Assembly: GCF_030381805.1 (NCBI RefSeq)
Contig: NZ_JAUDRH010000006.1
Span: forward strand, 395,263 to 459,262
Source: Chlorogloeopsis sp. ULAP01
GTDB lineage: Bacteria; Cyanobacteriota; Cyanobacteriia; Cyanobacteriales; Nostocaceae
Length of the DNA stretch: 64,000 nt
Reading direction: 5' to 3'
The position numbers were made by a program, and so were the translations under genes. Positions 43,177 to 52,580 of this stretch are shown piece after piece (within the stretch, counting starts at the first letter, position 1; each line of letters begins with the position of its first letter). Under the pieces are notes generated by a model. That model worked only from the letters and a program-made list of their open reading frames with translations. It was not told where the DNA came from and ran no database searches.

Positions 43177-46100
43177 ACTTAATTGCAGATTGTGACATGG
43201 GAATTTCGATCCAAAATTCTGTACCCAATCCTAGCTGTGAGTGACACTTAAAGATACCACCGTGCTTATCGACAACGATTTGATAACTAATTGACAATCC
43301 TAAGCCAGTACCATGCCCTACTGGCTTAGTGGTGAAAAATGGATCGAAGATACGTGCTAAGGAATCTTTTGGTATTCCTGGGCCGTTATCGGCAATGCGA
43401 ACTATTACACTAGGAATACTGTTAGGAATACTGTCGGAGAAAATTTGACTAACAGCTGTTTTAATTTTAATTTGAGCGGAATAATTTTCTGATACAGATT
43501 GCTTATGCTGTTCTAAGGCATCAAGGGCATTGCTTAAAACATTCATGAAAACTTGATTAATTTGTCCGGCATAGCACTCAACTAAGGGGAGATCACCATA
43601 CTCTTTAACGATGTCAATGCCAGAACAGTCAGACTTGGCTTTGAGACGATGCTGTAAAATCAGCAATGTACTGTCAATTCCTTCATGAATGTCAACAGGC
43701 TTCATTTCGGCTTGATCTAGCCTGGAGAAATTCCTCAAAGATAGGACAATCTGCCGGATGCGCTCGGTTCCTATTTGCATCGAAGATAGAATTCTCGGTA
43801 AATCTTCGACAATAAAATCCAAGTCTATCTCTTCTGCTCGCTCCAAAATATCACGACTAGGGTTAGAGCAGCACTGCTGATAGAGAGCCAGCATCTCCAG
43901 CAAATCTCCAGTATATTCCTTGATATGACTGATATTGCCATGTATAAAATTAACAGGATTGTTGATTTCATGAGCAACACCTGCTACCAGCTGACCTAGT
44001 GAAGACATTTTCTCACTTTGAATCAACTGAGTCTGCATTTGTTTCATATTTTGCAATGTTTGAGCAAGTTGCTCTGTCTGCTGTCTAGTTTGATTTAGTA
44101 AGTCAGCTTGCTCTAGTGCAACAGACAGTTGAGCCGCGACTTGAGTAACAAATTGGATTTCTGAAAGTTGCCATTGACGGGTATAGGCGCACTGGTGAAT
44201 ACACAATAAGCCCCAGAGTTCATCAGCTTTAGCTAGTGGCACAACTAGGTTAGATTGGATCTGAAGTTGATCCAGCATTTGCACGTAGCAAGGATTTAAA
44301 TTGGCGTTATGAATGTCAGTGATCGCATGAACGCTTCCCTGCCGATATAAAGCAGCATACTTTTTCTTAAAGCAGTTATCTTGAATTTTTAAACTTAAAG
44401 CAGAAGTAAATTCTGGTAGAAAATCTTCTGAAACAATTTCACCTTCATCAAACTCGGAATCAGGATCAAAGCAATAAATTACTACTCGATCAGCATTGAG
44501 TGAGCGACGGACTTCACTAACGGTAGCTGCAAACATTGTATTTAGATCGAGAGAACCCCTCATCTTAGCTACTACTTCAAAAAGTATTTGCTGTTGCTGT
44601 GCCACCTGTCGCAAATTTATCGTCTGCTGTTGCGTTTGTGCAAGCAATTCAGCTTGTTGTAGTGCTACCCCTAGTTGAGCTGCAATTTGAGTAATGAAGT
44701 TTACTTCGTTATCTTTCCATTCGCGGGGGCCGGAGTGTTGATAAACTGTCAACAAACCCCAGAGTTTTTCTCCAACAAAAATGGGAGCCAGTACAAAAGC
44801 TCGAATCTCATATTGCTCCAAATTGTCGATATGACACTGAGCAAAACCCATTTTGTAAATGTCATCAACTGCGAATGTTTCGTTGTGGCGGTAGCGTCCT
44901 CCTTCTGTATCTTGTAAATAGGTATCATTCCAAACTGTATTTACGCCTAGTTTAGATATACCCGACCAATTAGGACTAGTAATTTCAAAATCACCGACAA
45001 ATTCACCACCCCAATCAGAATTGAAACGATAAACAGAAACACGTTCAGTTCGTAGTAGGTGACAAACTTCTTTAGTGGTTGTTTGAAAAATGGTATTGGC
45101 GTCAAGAGACTGACGAAAATTGGCAACTACTCCAAATACAGCCGCCTGTTGTTCAGTTACCTGCTGTAGTTGCTGCATCCGTCGTTTGACTTGCTTTTCT
45201 AAATCGGTATTTAAGGCTTGCACCTGTTGATAGAGTTCGTACTGCTGAATTGCCGACGCAAATTGTTTACCAATTTCTCTTGCCAGTTCTATTTCTTCAA
45301 CTGCCCATTGCCGAGCTTGCGCTTGTTTTGATTCGCGCCAAACTGCAAATGATTTACGGGGGAAACTTTGCCTCTCATCAGGATCGAAATGTCCAGCCCA
45401 TAAGGTTTCTGTGTCTATTTCGTCTCTAAAAATACTTAAATATCCTATTAATTGCTGACGATAATGAAGTGGAATGATCAAAATACTGCGAATTTTAGTT
45501 GCTCCAAAGGCGGCTTGTAAACTTCGCAAACTGGAGATTTGATAAATATCTGAAATTGCCCGAACGTCGTATTCACTACCCTTGTAATGTTCTTGCCAGA
45601 CGTTATATTGCTCTATCAACGGATATATAGTTTGTTCTGGAATTGCAGGTTGCTGTCCACAAATATAAAGCCTGAGACAATCACTTCCTGGTGTTAAACA
45701 CTCAACGAAGCTTTTTGTAGTGGCATTCTGAAAATTAGAAGTGTCATACTTCATGCACAACCTGCCACCAGATCCACCAAAGGCGGCAACTGTTGCTTCT
45801 AAAGCTGATTGTAATGCAATTGTTGGTAGCGAATGCAGCAGGGAAGCTACACGGTTAACAATTGCTTCTCGTTCGGCTTTTTCACGGGCTTGAGAGAGCA
45901 GACTACTGTGGGCGATCGCAACTGAAAGTTGATCAACCACCATCTGTACTACTTCGATTTCACCTTCTGTAACTTGGCGTGGTTGGGAATGATGAGATAC
46001 CAGCAACCCCCAAAGCTTTTCTTGATGTAGTATTGGTGTGACAAGAGAAGATTTTACCCCCATTGCTGTTAAATATTCTACATGACATGGGTCTACAGAA

Positions 46101-46498
46101 CGATAACAAATATCCTCCGAGACAAATTCTCCAGTTTTCATGTCACGTACTGGACTTTGGGTGATTTGCTGATTGCTAACATCAACAACCGAGCGTACCC
46201 GTAACTTTACAAATAATTCACGGGCATGAAGTGGAATATCATCAGCAGGAAAATTTAATCCTAACAGCGATGGCAATTGATTATCATTTATAGACTCAGC
46301 GATAACCTGACCGCTATCATCACTATGAAACTTATAAATCATCACTCGGTCTGTACCGAGAAATAAACGCAATTCTGCGACTGTTGTTGTCAGAATTTCT
46401 TGTAAGTCTAGTGACAGACGAATACGGTTAATTATACGACGTATCAAGTTTTCTTGTTCAATATTTACCCGTAAATTTAATTCTTGAGATACAGCCAT
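43166..46498 (-). CDS. hybrid phytochrome/cyanobacteriochrome sensor histidine kinase
   Basis: Numbering follows the frame from 46558 (MNNIF); the preferred start is the ATG at 46498 (MAVSQELN, residue 21). GAF1 (about 50-220) has PADDIP at 104-109 and Cys158-His159 in DPCHVEYLTAMGV, as in knotless phytochromes. GAF2 (about 240-440) has a tongue with W387 and PRKSF at 400-404, as in Cph2. GAF3 (about 480-635) has VWNDTYLQDTEGGRY and Cys575-His576, as in red/green cyanobacteriochromes. GAF4 (about 660-815) has DNCF at 727-730 (DXCF) plus Cys757-Tyr758. HisKA (H863, VAHEINNP) and an ATPase with DNGPGIP and GTGLGLS follow. So three GAFs can bind bilin. The output regulator is unknown; no response regulator adjoins. 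Confidence 0.85.
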   Translation of the reverse strand: MAVSQELNLRVNIEQENLIRRIINRIRLSLDLQEILTTTVAELRLFLGTDRVMIYKFHSDDSGQVIAESINDNQLPSLLGLNFPADDIPLHARELFVKLRVRSVVDVSNQQITQSPVRDMKTGEFVSEDICYRSVDPCHVEYLTAMGVKSSLVTPILHQEKLWGLLVSHHSQPRQVTEGEIEVVQMVVDQLSVAIAHSSLLSQAREKAEREAIVNRVASLLHSLPTIALQSALEATVAAFGGSGGRLCMKYDTSNFQNATTKSFVECLTPGSDCLRLYICGQQPAIPEQTIYPLIEQYNVWQEHYKGSEYDVRAISDIYQISSLRSLQAAFGATKIRSILIIPLHYRQQLIGYLSIFRDEIDTETLWAGHFDPDERQSFPRKSFAVWRESKQAQARQWAVEEIELAREIGKQFASAIQQYELYQQVQALNTDLEKQVKRRMQQLQQVTEQQAAVFGVVANFRQSLDANTIFQTTTKEVCHLLRTERVSVYRFNSDWGGEFVGDFEITSPNWSGISKLGVNTVWNDTYLQDTEGGRYRHNETFAVDDIYKMGFAQCHIDNLEQYEIRAFVLAPIFVGEKLWGLLTVYQHSGPREWKDNEVNFITQIAAQLGVALQQAELLAQTQQQTINLRQVAQQQQILFEVVAKMRGSLDLNTMFAATVSEVRRSLNADRVVIYCFDPDSEFDEGEIVSEDFLPEFTSALSLKIQDNCFKKKYAALYRQGSVHAITDIHNANLNPCYVQMLDQLQIQSNLVVPLAKADELWGLLCIHQCAYTRQWQLSEIQFVTQVAAQLSVALEQADLLNQTRQQTEQLAQTLQNMKQMQTQLIQSEKMSSLGQLVAGVAHEINNPVNFIHGNISHIKEYTGDLLEMLALYQQCCSNPSRDILERAEEIDLDFIVEDLPRILSSMQIGTERIRQIVLSLRNFSRLDQAEMKPVDIHEGIDSTLLILQHRLKAKSDCSGIDIVKEYGDLPLVECYAGQINQVFMNVLSNALDALEQHKQSVSENYSAQIKIKTAVSQIFSDSIPNSIPSVIVRIADNGPGIPKDSLARIFDPFFTTKPVGHGTGLGLSISYQIVVDKHGGIFKCHSQLGLGTEFWIEIPMSQSAIKSNS

Positions 46499-46725
46499 TT
46501 TTGTCCAAATCAATAATTTATGAGCTAGATAACTAGCAGTACTAAAAATATTGTTCAAATCATTGAATATATTTGTCTACAGTAAGATTACCAAAACCTA
46601 CCTTTATGATTTATTTATAAATTTCAAGTAAATACTTTTAATATATGTTTATTTAGCTTAACATTACAGTAATAAAATGATATTTGTAAGACAAAAATCT
46701 GAATATAAATCTAAAATAAATACAC

Positions 46726-46758
46726 AGATCCCCGGCTTTTTAGAGAATTCGGGGATCT
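46726..46758. terminator. hairpin of the GATCCCCG family
   Basis: AGATCCCCG (46726-46734) pairs with CGGGGATCT (46750-46758), with a partly paired loop. It lies 44 bases beyond the 3' end of the minus-strand Get3d-like gene and before the start of the photoreceptor-kinase gene. It shares its arms with the hairpin at 4748-4780, so it belongs to an interspersed repeat that can serve as a terminator. Confidence 0.5.
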
Positions 46759-46802
46759 TAAACTTAAAAATATTAGAGATGGACAGTATCCACCTGACAA
46801 TA

Positions 46803-47990
46803 TTAAGTTTTTACAGTTTCGGCAAAACGAATTTTAAGATAGTCATCTTCCATTTTTGCTCCTGCTGGTTGTAGTGTAGCTAAGGCTTGCGGCAAGACTA
46901 AGTTCCGGCGATGATTACCAATTGTGATATTTAACTCATCACCTGTTTTACTCAATTGAACTTGGTTTTTGGGAATGCCTGGTAAGTACAATTCCAGACT
47001 ATACTGATTTTTGTCTTGTACAACTCTAATGGTAGTTTCTTTGTAATAAACCTGAGTGGGATCTTCGTCTTGGTAGAGGGTTGTTTTGAGACGCTCTAAT
47101 GCCTCTAAGCCACACATCTCTTCTGAGAAAAGAGGTATTTCCTTCACTGGTAAAGGATGAAAATTCTCATGAATTTCCTGACGATATTGCTGTTGATTTT
47201 CCTTCCACCGTTGGAAAAATGGATCTTGGACTTCGCTAGGAATAATGCGATTAGCTACGACTAAATCAGTTGCAACATTATATAAACTTAGATAAGCATG
47301 AGCACGAAGAGATTCTTTAATTACCATTTTTTCTGGATTGGTAATGAGACGTACCGAAGTTTGTGTGTTGTCTGTTAATACTTTTTCTAACGCTTCAATT
47401 TGTTCATAAAACTCATAAGGTGCGTCCATTACCTCTTTGTCAGGCAAAGAAAAACCAGCAATTGGTTTAAAAAGAGGCTCTACTAAAGGTCTAAGTGCAA
47501 CTGAAATATTTTGAAACGGCTTGTAAAAACGGCGCATATACCAACCGCTAACTTCTGGTAGACTCAGCAGTCGCAATGCCGTACCTGTGGGTGCAGAGTC
47601 GATAATTAAAACATCAAAATCGCCTTCATCATAATGGCGTTTCATCCTCACCAAGCCAAAAATCTCATCCATGCCTGGTAGAATTGCCAATTCTTCTGCT
47701 TGTACTCCATCTAATCCTCGTGCCTGCAATACCTGAGTAATGTAACGCTTTACAGCACCCCAATTTCCCTCTAATTCTTGCAGTGCATCTAGTTCTGCAC
47801 CCCATAGATTGGGACGAATTTGTCGAGGAGTATGTTCCAGTTCCAAGTCAAAGCTATCTGCTAAGGAGTGAGCAGGATCTGTACTCAACACCAATGTACG
47901 ATAGCCTAGTTCTGCACAACGAAGTCCCGTAGCGGCGGCAACGGATGTTTTACCTACACCGCCTTTTCCTGTCATCAAAATTACACGCAT
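46803..47990 (-). CDS. ArsA/Get3-family ATPase with HSP20-like C-terminal domain (Get3d-like)
   Basis: A deviant Walker A (MTGKGGVGKTSVAAATGLR) and switch DSAPTGTALRLLSLPE identify the ArsA/Get3 NTPase group. The last 80 residues (YSLELYLPGIPKNQVQL...LDLV-like VLPQAL) form an alpha-crystallin-like domain, the layout reported for Get3d of photosynthetic organisms. The CxxC zinc pair of eukaryotic Get3 and the arsenite cysteines are absent. A client-protein chaperone role is inferred from the family. It lies 43 bases after the DUF2358 stop on the same strand. Confidence 0.85.
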   Translation of the reverse strand: MRVILMTGKGGVGKTSVAAATGLRCAELGYRTLVLSTDPAHSLADSFDLELEHTPRQIRPNLWGAELDALQELEGNWGAVKRYITQVLQARGLDGVQAEELAILPGMDEIFGLVRMKRHYDEGDFDVLIIDSAPTGTALRLLSLPEVSGWYMRRFYKPFQNISVALRPLVEPLFKPIAGFSLPDKEVMDAPYEFYEQIEALEKVLTDNTQTSVRLITNPEKMVIKESLRAHAYLSLYNVATDLVVANRIIPSEVQDPFFQRWKENQQQYRQEIHENFHPLPVKEIPLFSEEMCGLEALERLKTTLYQDEDPTQVYYKETTIRVVQDKNQYSLELYLPGIPKNQVQLSKTGDELNITIGNHRRNLVLPQALATLQPAGAKMEDDYLKIRFAETVKT

Positions 47991-48032
47991 GAATGATTCT
48001 GTCTGGCTGAGAAGAGTTTACATTTATTTACA

Positions 48033-48422
48033 TTATCGACTGTTTAAGGGAAATAAATGCTGTTTGAGGACATCTAATCGCGAACAGTTCCAATAATCAA
48101 TGTGAGAAACAATCATTCCTTGAGAATTTAAGCGTAATTCACTCCAGCCAGGGATAGAAATACGCGGTTTCCAGGGCAGGGGTGTATTCCAGCTGAGTGT
48201 CCACTTGGTTTTGATGGTGTCTTCCTCTAATTGGATATCATGCAAGTCCATTTTGAGATTTAAAAAGAAAGTCTCGATGAATTTAATCATCTGCTTGTAT
48301 CGCTCAACGCCCGAAAATTTGTTAAGTGGATCTTGAAAATAAACATCTTCGGCATAGATGCTGTAGGTTTGATTAACTGGAAATCTTTGATAGTCCTCTT
48401 GGAGGATTTTAATAATGTCCAT
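48033..48422 (-). CDS. DUF2358-like (SnoaL-fold) protein
   Basis: 129 residues with the pattern of DUF2358: DIIKILQEDYQRFPVNQTY, YAEDVYFQDPLNKFSG and a Trp-rich second half (WTLSWNTPLPWKPRISIPGW). These NTF2-like proteins occur in cyanobacteria and chloroplasts; function is not settled. ATG at 48422. The following Get3d-like gene lies 43 bases downstream, perhaps in one transcript. Confidence 0.75.
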   Translation of the reverse strand: MDIIKILQEDYQRFPVNQTYSIYAEDVYFQDPLNKFSGVERYKQMIKFIETFFLNLKMDLHDIQLEEDTIKTKWTLSWNTPLPWKPRISIPGWSELRLNSQGMIVSHIDYWNCSRLDVLKQHLFPLNSR

Positions 48423-48480
48423 AGGAAGTATGGGACTGTATTTTATCAGTGTTGATTTGGTTTTTTATTACCTTCAATCA

Positions 48481-48580
48481 GCCAGGAACTCAAGTTCCTG
48501 GCTAATAGCTTAAGTCGGTTAAAACCGACTATGATTCTATGTTTCAGTTCGTTTTAACGGACTTGGGCTATTAGCCCGAA
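48481..48580. repeat. cluster of extragenic palindromes
   Basis: Three palindromes in succession: GCCAGGAACT/AGTTCCTGGC (48481-48502), AGTCGGTTAAAACCGACT (48513-48530), and a longer element with CGTTTTAACGGACTTG followed by GGGCTATTAGCCC (about 48565-48577). The middle one resembles 10792-10809. The spacer 48423-48710 has no gene. Confidence 0.65.
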
Positions 48581-48710
48581 AATAAATTTCCGGGCAATCT
48601 ATTCCCTATTCCCTGTTCCCTGTTCCCTCTATTAACCTCTTAATATTAAAGATAGATAAAAAATACATACTTGAGCCTTTATACAAACACCTAATTTTCC
48701 CTAATTTTCT

Positions 48711-49256
48711 ATGACTATTGAACGACGAGTACCGCCACCAAATTACCCCAAAGTAGAATTCGGGCGACGAATTGCAGCTTTTAGTATTGATTTCCTTTTA
48801 ATCTGGGTGATTAGCTCTCTGCTTGGAAGTAATAGGCTCGGTATCCAGGTAATACAAATACTGGTTTTTGCGATCGCTTGGCTATTGTTGCGAGTAGTGG
48901 TGGTATATAACAATCAAGGACAAAGTTTAGGGCGTTATGCTCTTGACATGAAGGTGCTAGAAGTCGAGCGAGGAAGAGTTCCAGATTTGCAGACTCTTTT
49001 CAAACGAGAAGTGATCGTTGGTTTGGGTGCGCTGTTGCTTTCTGTTGCTTTAAATAACATCATCCGCAATCCCACTGCTATACTGCTAATACTTCCCTTA
49101 GCGATTGACTGTGGTGCTGCCTTATCTGATACTCAGATGCGGCAAACTTGGCATGACCGTTATGTTAAGACTATGATTGCTTCCTCGCGTCGTGGCTACT
49201 CGCTAGATATAAAAGTCAAGCGATTAGTTGATAGTGTGCGTCGGAATGTGAGATAA
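48711..49256 (+). CDS. RDD-family membrane protein
   Basis: 181 residues. The N-terminal FGRRIAAFSIDFLLIWVIS carries the RDD-type Arg-Asp pair in the first helix, and the pattern NNQGQSLGRYALDMKVLEVE is the conserved intracellular part. About four membrane helices are present. RDD proteins are small membrane proteins, some acting in ion exchange; the role here is unknown. The ATG at 48711 lies 45 bases before rpmG's start region ends its spacer, and it is in the same direction as rpmG. Confidence 0.82.
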   Translation: MTIERRVPPPNYPKVEFGRRIAAFSIDFLLIWVISSLLGSNRLGIQVIQILVFAIAWLLLRVVVVYNNQGQSLGRYALDMKVLEVERGRVPDLQTLFKREVIVGLGALLLSVALNNIIRNPTAILLILPLAIDCGAALSDTQMRQTWHDRYVKTMIASSRRGYSLDIKVKRLVDSVRRNVR

Positions 49257-49300
49257 TAGCGATTTGTGTTAATTGTCGGACTTCAATTTTTTGTAAGATT

Positions 49301-49495
49301 ATGGCTAAGGCTAAAGGTGTCCGGATCATAGTGACATTGGAATGTACAGAGTGTCGTACAAATCCAGATAAGCGTTCTCCTGGTGTTTCGCGTTATACCT
49401 CAACCAAAAATCGTCGCAACACCACCAACCGTCTAGAACTGAAGAAGTTCTGTCCTCACTGCAACAAGCACACTGTTCATAAGGAAATTAAATAG
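49301..49495 (+). CDS. rpmG: 50S ribosomal protein L33
   Basis: 64 residues with the zinc-type L33 pattern: LECTECRTN (first CxxC) and KFCPHCNKHTVHKEIK (second CxxC, and the conserved C-terminus). It starts with MAKAKGVRIIVTLE. It is followed by rpsR after six bases, the usual cyanobacterial and plastid order. Confidence 0.97.
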   Translation: MAKAKGVRIIVTLECTECRTNPDKRSPGVSRYTSTKNRRNTTNRLELKKFCPHCNKHTVHKEIK

Positions 49496-49501
49496 GCAAT
49501 C

Positions 49502-49717
49502 ATGAGTTACTATCGTCGTCGTTTGTCTCCGATTAAGCCGGGAGAACCTATTGATTACAAAGATGTAGATTTATTGCGTAAGTTCATCACCGAACGCGGT
49601 AAAATATTGCCGCGTCGGATTACTGGACTGACGGCTAAACAACAGCGAGATTTGACACTCGCGATTAAACGCGCTCGAATTTTGGCTTTGTTGCCGTTCA
49701 TCAACGCAGAAGGCTAA
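49502..49717 (+). CDS. rpsR: 30S ribosomal protein S18
   Basis: 71 residues. The core DYKDVDLLRKFITERGKILP and RRITGLTAKQQRDLTLAIKR is diagnostic of S18, with RARILALLPF at the end. It follows rpmG by six bases and precedes an RNase II-family gene, a conserved grouping in cyanobacteria. Confidence 0.97.
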   Translation: MSYYRRRLSPIKPGEPIDYKDVDLLRKFITERGKILPRRITGLTAKQQRDLTLAIKRARILALLPFINAEG

Positions 49718-49824
49718 TAATAGTTATGAATGATGAGTGTTGAGTGATGAGTGAATTTGTACTCAAAACTCAAAACTCAAAAATTGCAAAGATTTAAAAC
49801 TTTATTTAAGAAAATGCAAGGCTT

Positions 49825-51885
49825 GTGGAGAAGGGGACGTTAGTTGAATTTAGAATTGGTGGCGATCGTCGTCTGGCTGTAGTTGATCGTCCAGATGGTA
49901 AAACCCGTTGGTTCGTGATCGATGAACGGGGGCAATCTCACAGTTTGATGCCGCGACAAATCACCTATACAGTTACTAAAGAAACCTACAAGCCTTTGCA
50001 GATTCCCAGTTTTCTGGAAGAAGTAAAGCCTTACTTAGATCCATCTAGCTTAGAAGTAGCCTGGGAATTACTGGTGGAAAGTGGGGAAACAGTCACGCCA
50101 GAAGAAATGGCTAATCTGCTGTTTTCGGAATCAGAACCGCCTCAATGTTATGCTGCTCATTGCTTGTTATCAGATGACAAAATTTATTTCAAGCAAAAGG
50201 GAGACTCCTACGAAGCCCGAACAGTAGCTCAAGTAGCAGAACGCAAACACCAGTTAGAAGTAGAGGCACTTAAAGCTAAAGGACAGCAGGAATTCTTGGC
50301 TCGTGTAGAGCAGGCGCTCAAAGGTGTACCAGTAGAGTGGCAAAGACATGATCGCCATCGTTTGGAAGCTTTAGAGAAATACGCAGCGCTGCTTGCTGAT
50401 GTTGTGCGTGTAGGTATAAGTTATGAGTCTCTGGCTCGTGCATATCCACCGCCAGCGCCAGTTCTGGAAACAATGAATATGTTGGGACGTTCTGCAACTC
50501 CCCAAGGAGCCTTTCAACTATTAGTGGACTTGAGTTGGTGGAGTCCTCACGAAAACCTGTTTCTGCGTCGTTCGTCAATTCCTGTTCAATTCCCCAGCAA
50601 GGTATTAGAAGTGGCGCAACAGCAATTGGAATTTCCACCACCAGATCCAGACACAAATCGTTTGGATCTCACCCATCTCAAGGTATATACAATTGATGAT
50701 GAAAGTACTACTGAAATAGATGATGGTTTAAGCTGGGAATTATTTCCAGATGGGCGAGAAAGGTTATGGGTACACATAGCTGATCCTACTCGTTGGTTAA
50801 TCCCAGAAGACGAATTGGATCTGGAAGCCAGAAAGCGAGGTAGTACAGTATATTTACCGACGGGCATGGTTCCCATGTTCCCTGAGGTGTTGGCAACTGG
50901 GCCGATGAGTTTGGTACAGGGTAAGGTTTGTTATGCTCTCAGCTTTGGTATAATTTTAGACGAATTAGGTGGAGTAGAGGATTACAGCATCCACGCCAGT
51001 TTAATTAAGCCTACTTATCGCCTCACCTACGAAGATGTAGATGAAATGCTGGAGTTGGATGTACAGGCAGAACCAGAAATTGCAGCGATCGCTAGATTGG
51101 CAAATAAGCGTAAAGTCTGGCGGTACAATCAAGGAGCCATCAGCATTAATATGCCGGAGGCAATGATTAAAGTCAAAGATGACGATATTAATATATATGT
51201 TTTAGATGACTCTTCCTCAAGGCAACTAGTAGCTGAAATGATGATTGTTGCCGGTGAGGTTGCTGCCCGTTACGGCCAAGCCCATAATATTCCTTTACCG
51301 TTTCGCGGTCAACCGCAACCAGAATTACCCAGAGAAGAGGAATTACTCCAACTGCCAGCAGGCTTTGTTCGTGCCTGTGCGATGCGTCGCTGTATGCCCA
51401 AGAGTGAAATGAGCATTACACCGATGCGTCATGCTGGTTTAGGATTAGATACTTATACACAAGCGACTTCTCCGATCCGCCGTTACAGTGACTTGCTGAC
51501 TCACTTTCAACTGAAAGCTCACCTGCGAGGCGATAATCCACCCTTTTCGGCAGAACAACTCAAAGAAGTGATGCTGACAGTCAGCACTATTACCCAAGAG
51601 GCAACGATGGTGGAAAGACAAACTAATAGATATTGGGCTTTAGAATATTTGCGCCGCTATCCAGAAATAAGTTGGCAAGCAACAGTGCTGATGTGGTTAA
51701 GGGAAGATAGCAATTTAGCACTAATTCTCTTAGAAGATTTGGGCTTGCAGTTGCCAATGTCTTTCCGGCGTCTTGTGAAGTTAGGCGAACATATTTTGGT
51801 GAAAGTTGCCCATGCCGATCCGCACAAAGATGTAATTCAGTTCCAAGAAACAATTTATCAAGAAGCACAAACTGCGGTTCATTAA
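49825..51885 (+). CDS. RNase II/R-family 3'-5' exoribonuclease
   Basis: The catalytic RNB domain spans about residues 280-600, with the metal-binding motif YTIDDESTTEIDDGLSWE and GLGLDTYTQATSPIRRYSDL near its end, both typical of RNase II/R. The enzyme degrades RNA from the 3' end and likely belongs to the cyanobacterial/plastid RNR1-type group. Length 686. The start is GTG at 49825; a nearby ATG at 49814 is out of frame. It follows rpsR by 107 bases, in the same direction. Confidence 0.92.
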   Translation: MEKGTLVEFRIGGDRRLAVVDRPDGKTRWFVIDERGQSHSLMPRQITYTVTKETYKPLQIPSFLEEVKPYLDPSSLEVAWELLVESGETVTPEEMANLLFSESEPPQCYAAHCLLSDDKIYFKQKGDSYEARTVAQVAERKHQLEVEALKAKGQQEFLARVEQALKGVPVEWQRHDRHRLEALEKYAALLADVVRVGISYESLARAYPPPAPVLETMNMLGRSATPQGAFQLLVDLSWWSPHENLFLRRSSIPVQFPSKVLEVAQQQLEFPPPDPDTNRLDLTHLKVYTIDDESTTEIDDGLSWELFPDGRERLWVHIADPTRWLIPEDELDLEARKRGSTVYLPTGMVPMFPEVLATGPMSLVQGKVCYALSFGIILDELGGVEDYSIHASLIKPTYRLTYEDVDEMLELDVQAEPEIAAIARLANKRKVWRYNQGAISINMPEAMIKVKDDDINIYVLDDSSSRQLVAEMMIVAGEVAARYGQAHNIPLPFRGQPQPELPREEELLQLPAGFVRACAMRRCMPKSEMSITPMRHAGLGLDTYTQATSPIRRYSDLLTHFQLKAHLRGDNPPFSAEQLKEVMLTVSTITQEATMVERQTNRYWALEYLRRYPEISWQATVLMWLREDSNLALILLEDLGLQLPMSFRRLVKLGEHILVKVAHADPHKDVIQFQETIYQEAQTAVH

Positions 51886-52047
51886 AAAGGGGACTGGGGA
51901 TTAGGGATTAGGGACTAGGAAAAAGCAGGGGAGCACCAGGGGCAGGGGAGCAGAGGAGAAAAACTTCCCCGATCCCCAATACCCAATACCCAATCACAAG
52001 TACCCAGTACCTGAGCGGTGTTACTCCCTAAGCCATCAAGGATATAG

Positions 52048-52578
52048 TTATAGACTGCTCGCCGCTCCTGATGAAATTCGCAGCCCCAAAATTGCTAAGT
52101 CGCGTTCAACGCTATCAAGTTCTGCAACTTTAGGCAAGTAACCCCAGCGCTGAAAACCAAATTTCTCAAATAGCTTTAAACTGGGGTGGTTATGGGCAAA
52201 AATGAAACATACTAAGTTTTTGAAGCCCAAAGTAGAGCTTTGTTTGATTGCTTGGGTTAGCAGTTGCTTTCCCAATCCACAGTGATGATATTCTGGGGCT
52301 ATGTAAATACTAATTTCAGCTGTGGCATGATAGGCTGGGCGTCCGTAAAAAGATTGGAAACTTAGCCATCCAGCTACTACATCTTCTACTTCAATTACCC
52401 AGAGTGGATTTTTGAGTGGCGATCGCCCATTAAACCAAGCAATGCGACTTTCCACAGAGACTGGTTCCAAATCGGCGGTTGCCATGCGACTAGGAATTGC
52501 AGCATTGTAAATGGCCACAATTATTGGTAAATCAGTTTCGGTAGCATGGCGAATATTTGTTGCTGCCTTCTGTGTCAT
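52048..52578 (-). CDS. GNAT N-acetyltransferase, phosphinothricin-acetyltransferase-like
   Basis: 176 residues of a single GNAT domain: IRHATETDLPIIVAIYNAAI at the start, AEISIYIAPEYHHCGLGKQL (acetyl-CoA loop HHCGLG), and FAHNHPSLKLFEKFGFQRWG at the end. The layout follows the PAT/BAR subgroup that acetylates amino-acid-like compounds, but the substrate here is unknown. Its ATG is two bases after the stop of the ABC transporter gene, so the two are co-transcribed. Confidence 0.85.
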   Translation of the reverse strand: MTQKAATNIRHATETDLPIIVAIYNAAIPSRMATADLEPVSVESRIAWFNGRSPLKNPLWVIEVEDVVAGWLSFQSFYGRPAYHATAEISIYIAPEYHHCGLGKQLLTQAIKQSSTLGFKNLVCFIFAHNHPSLKLFEKFGFQRWGYLPKVAELDSVERDLAILGLRISSGAASSL

Positions 52579-52580
52579 GT

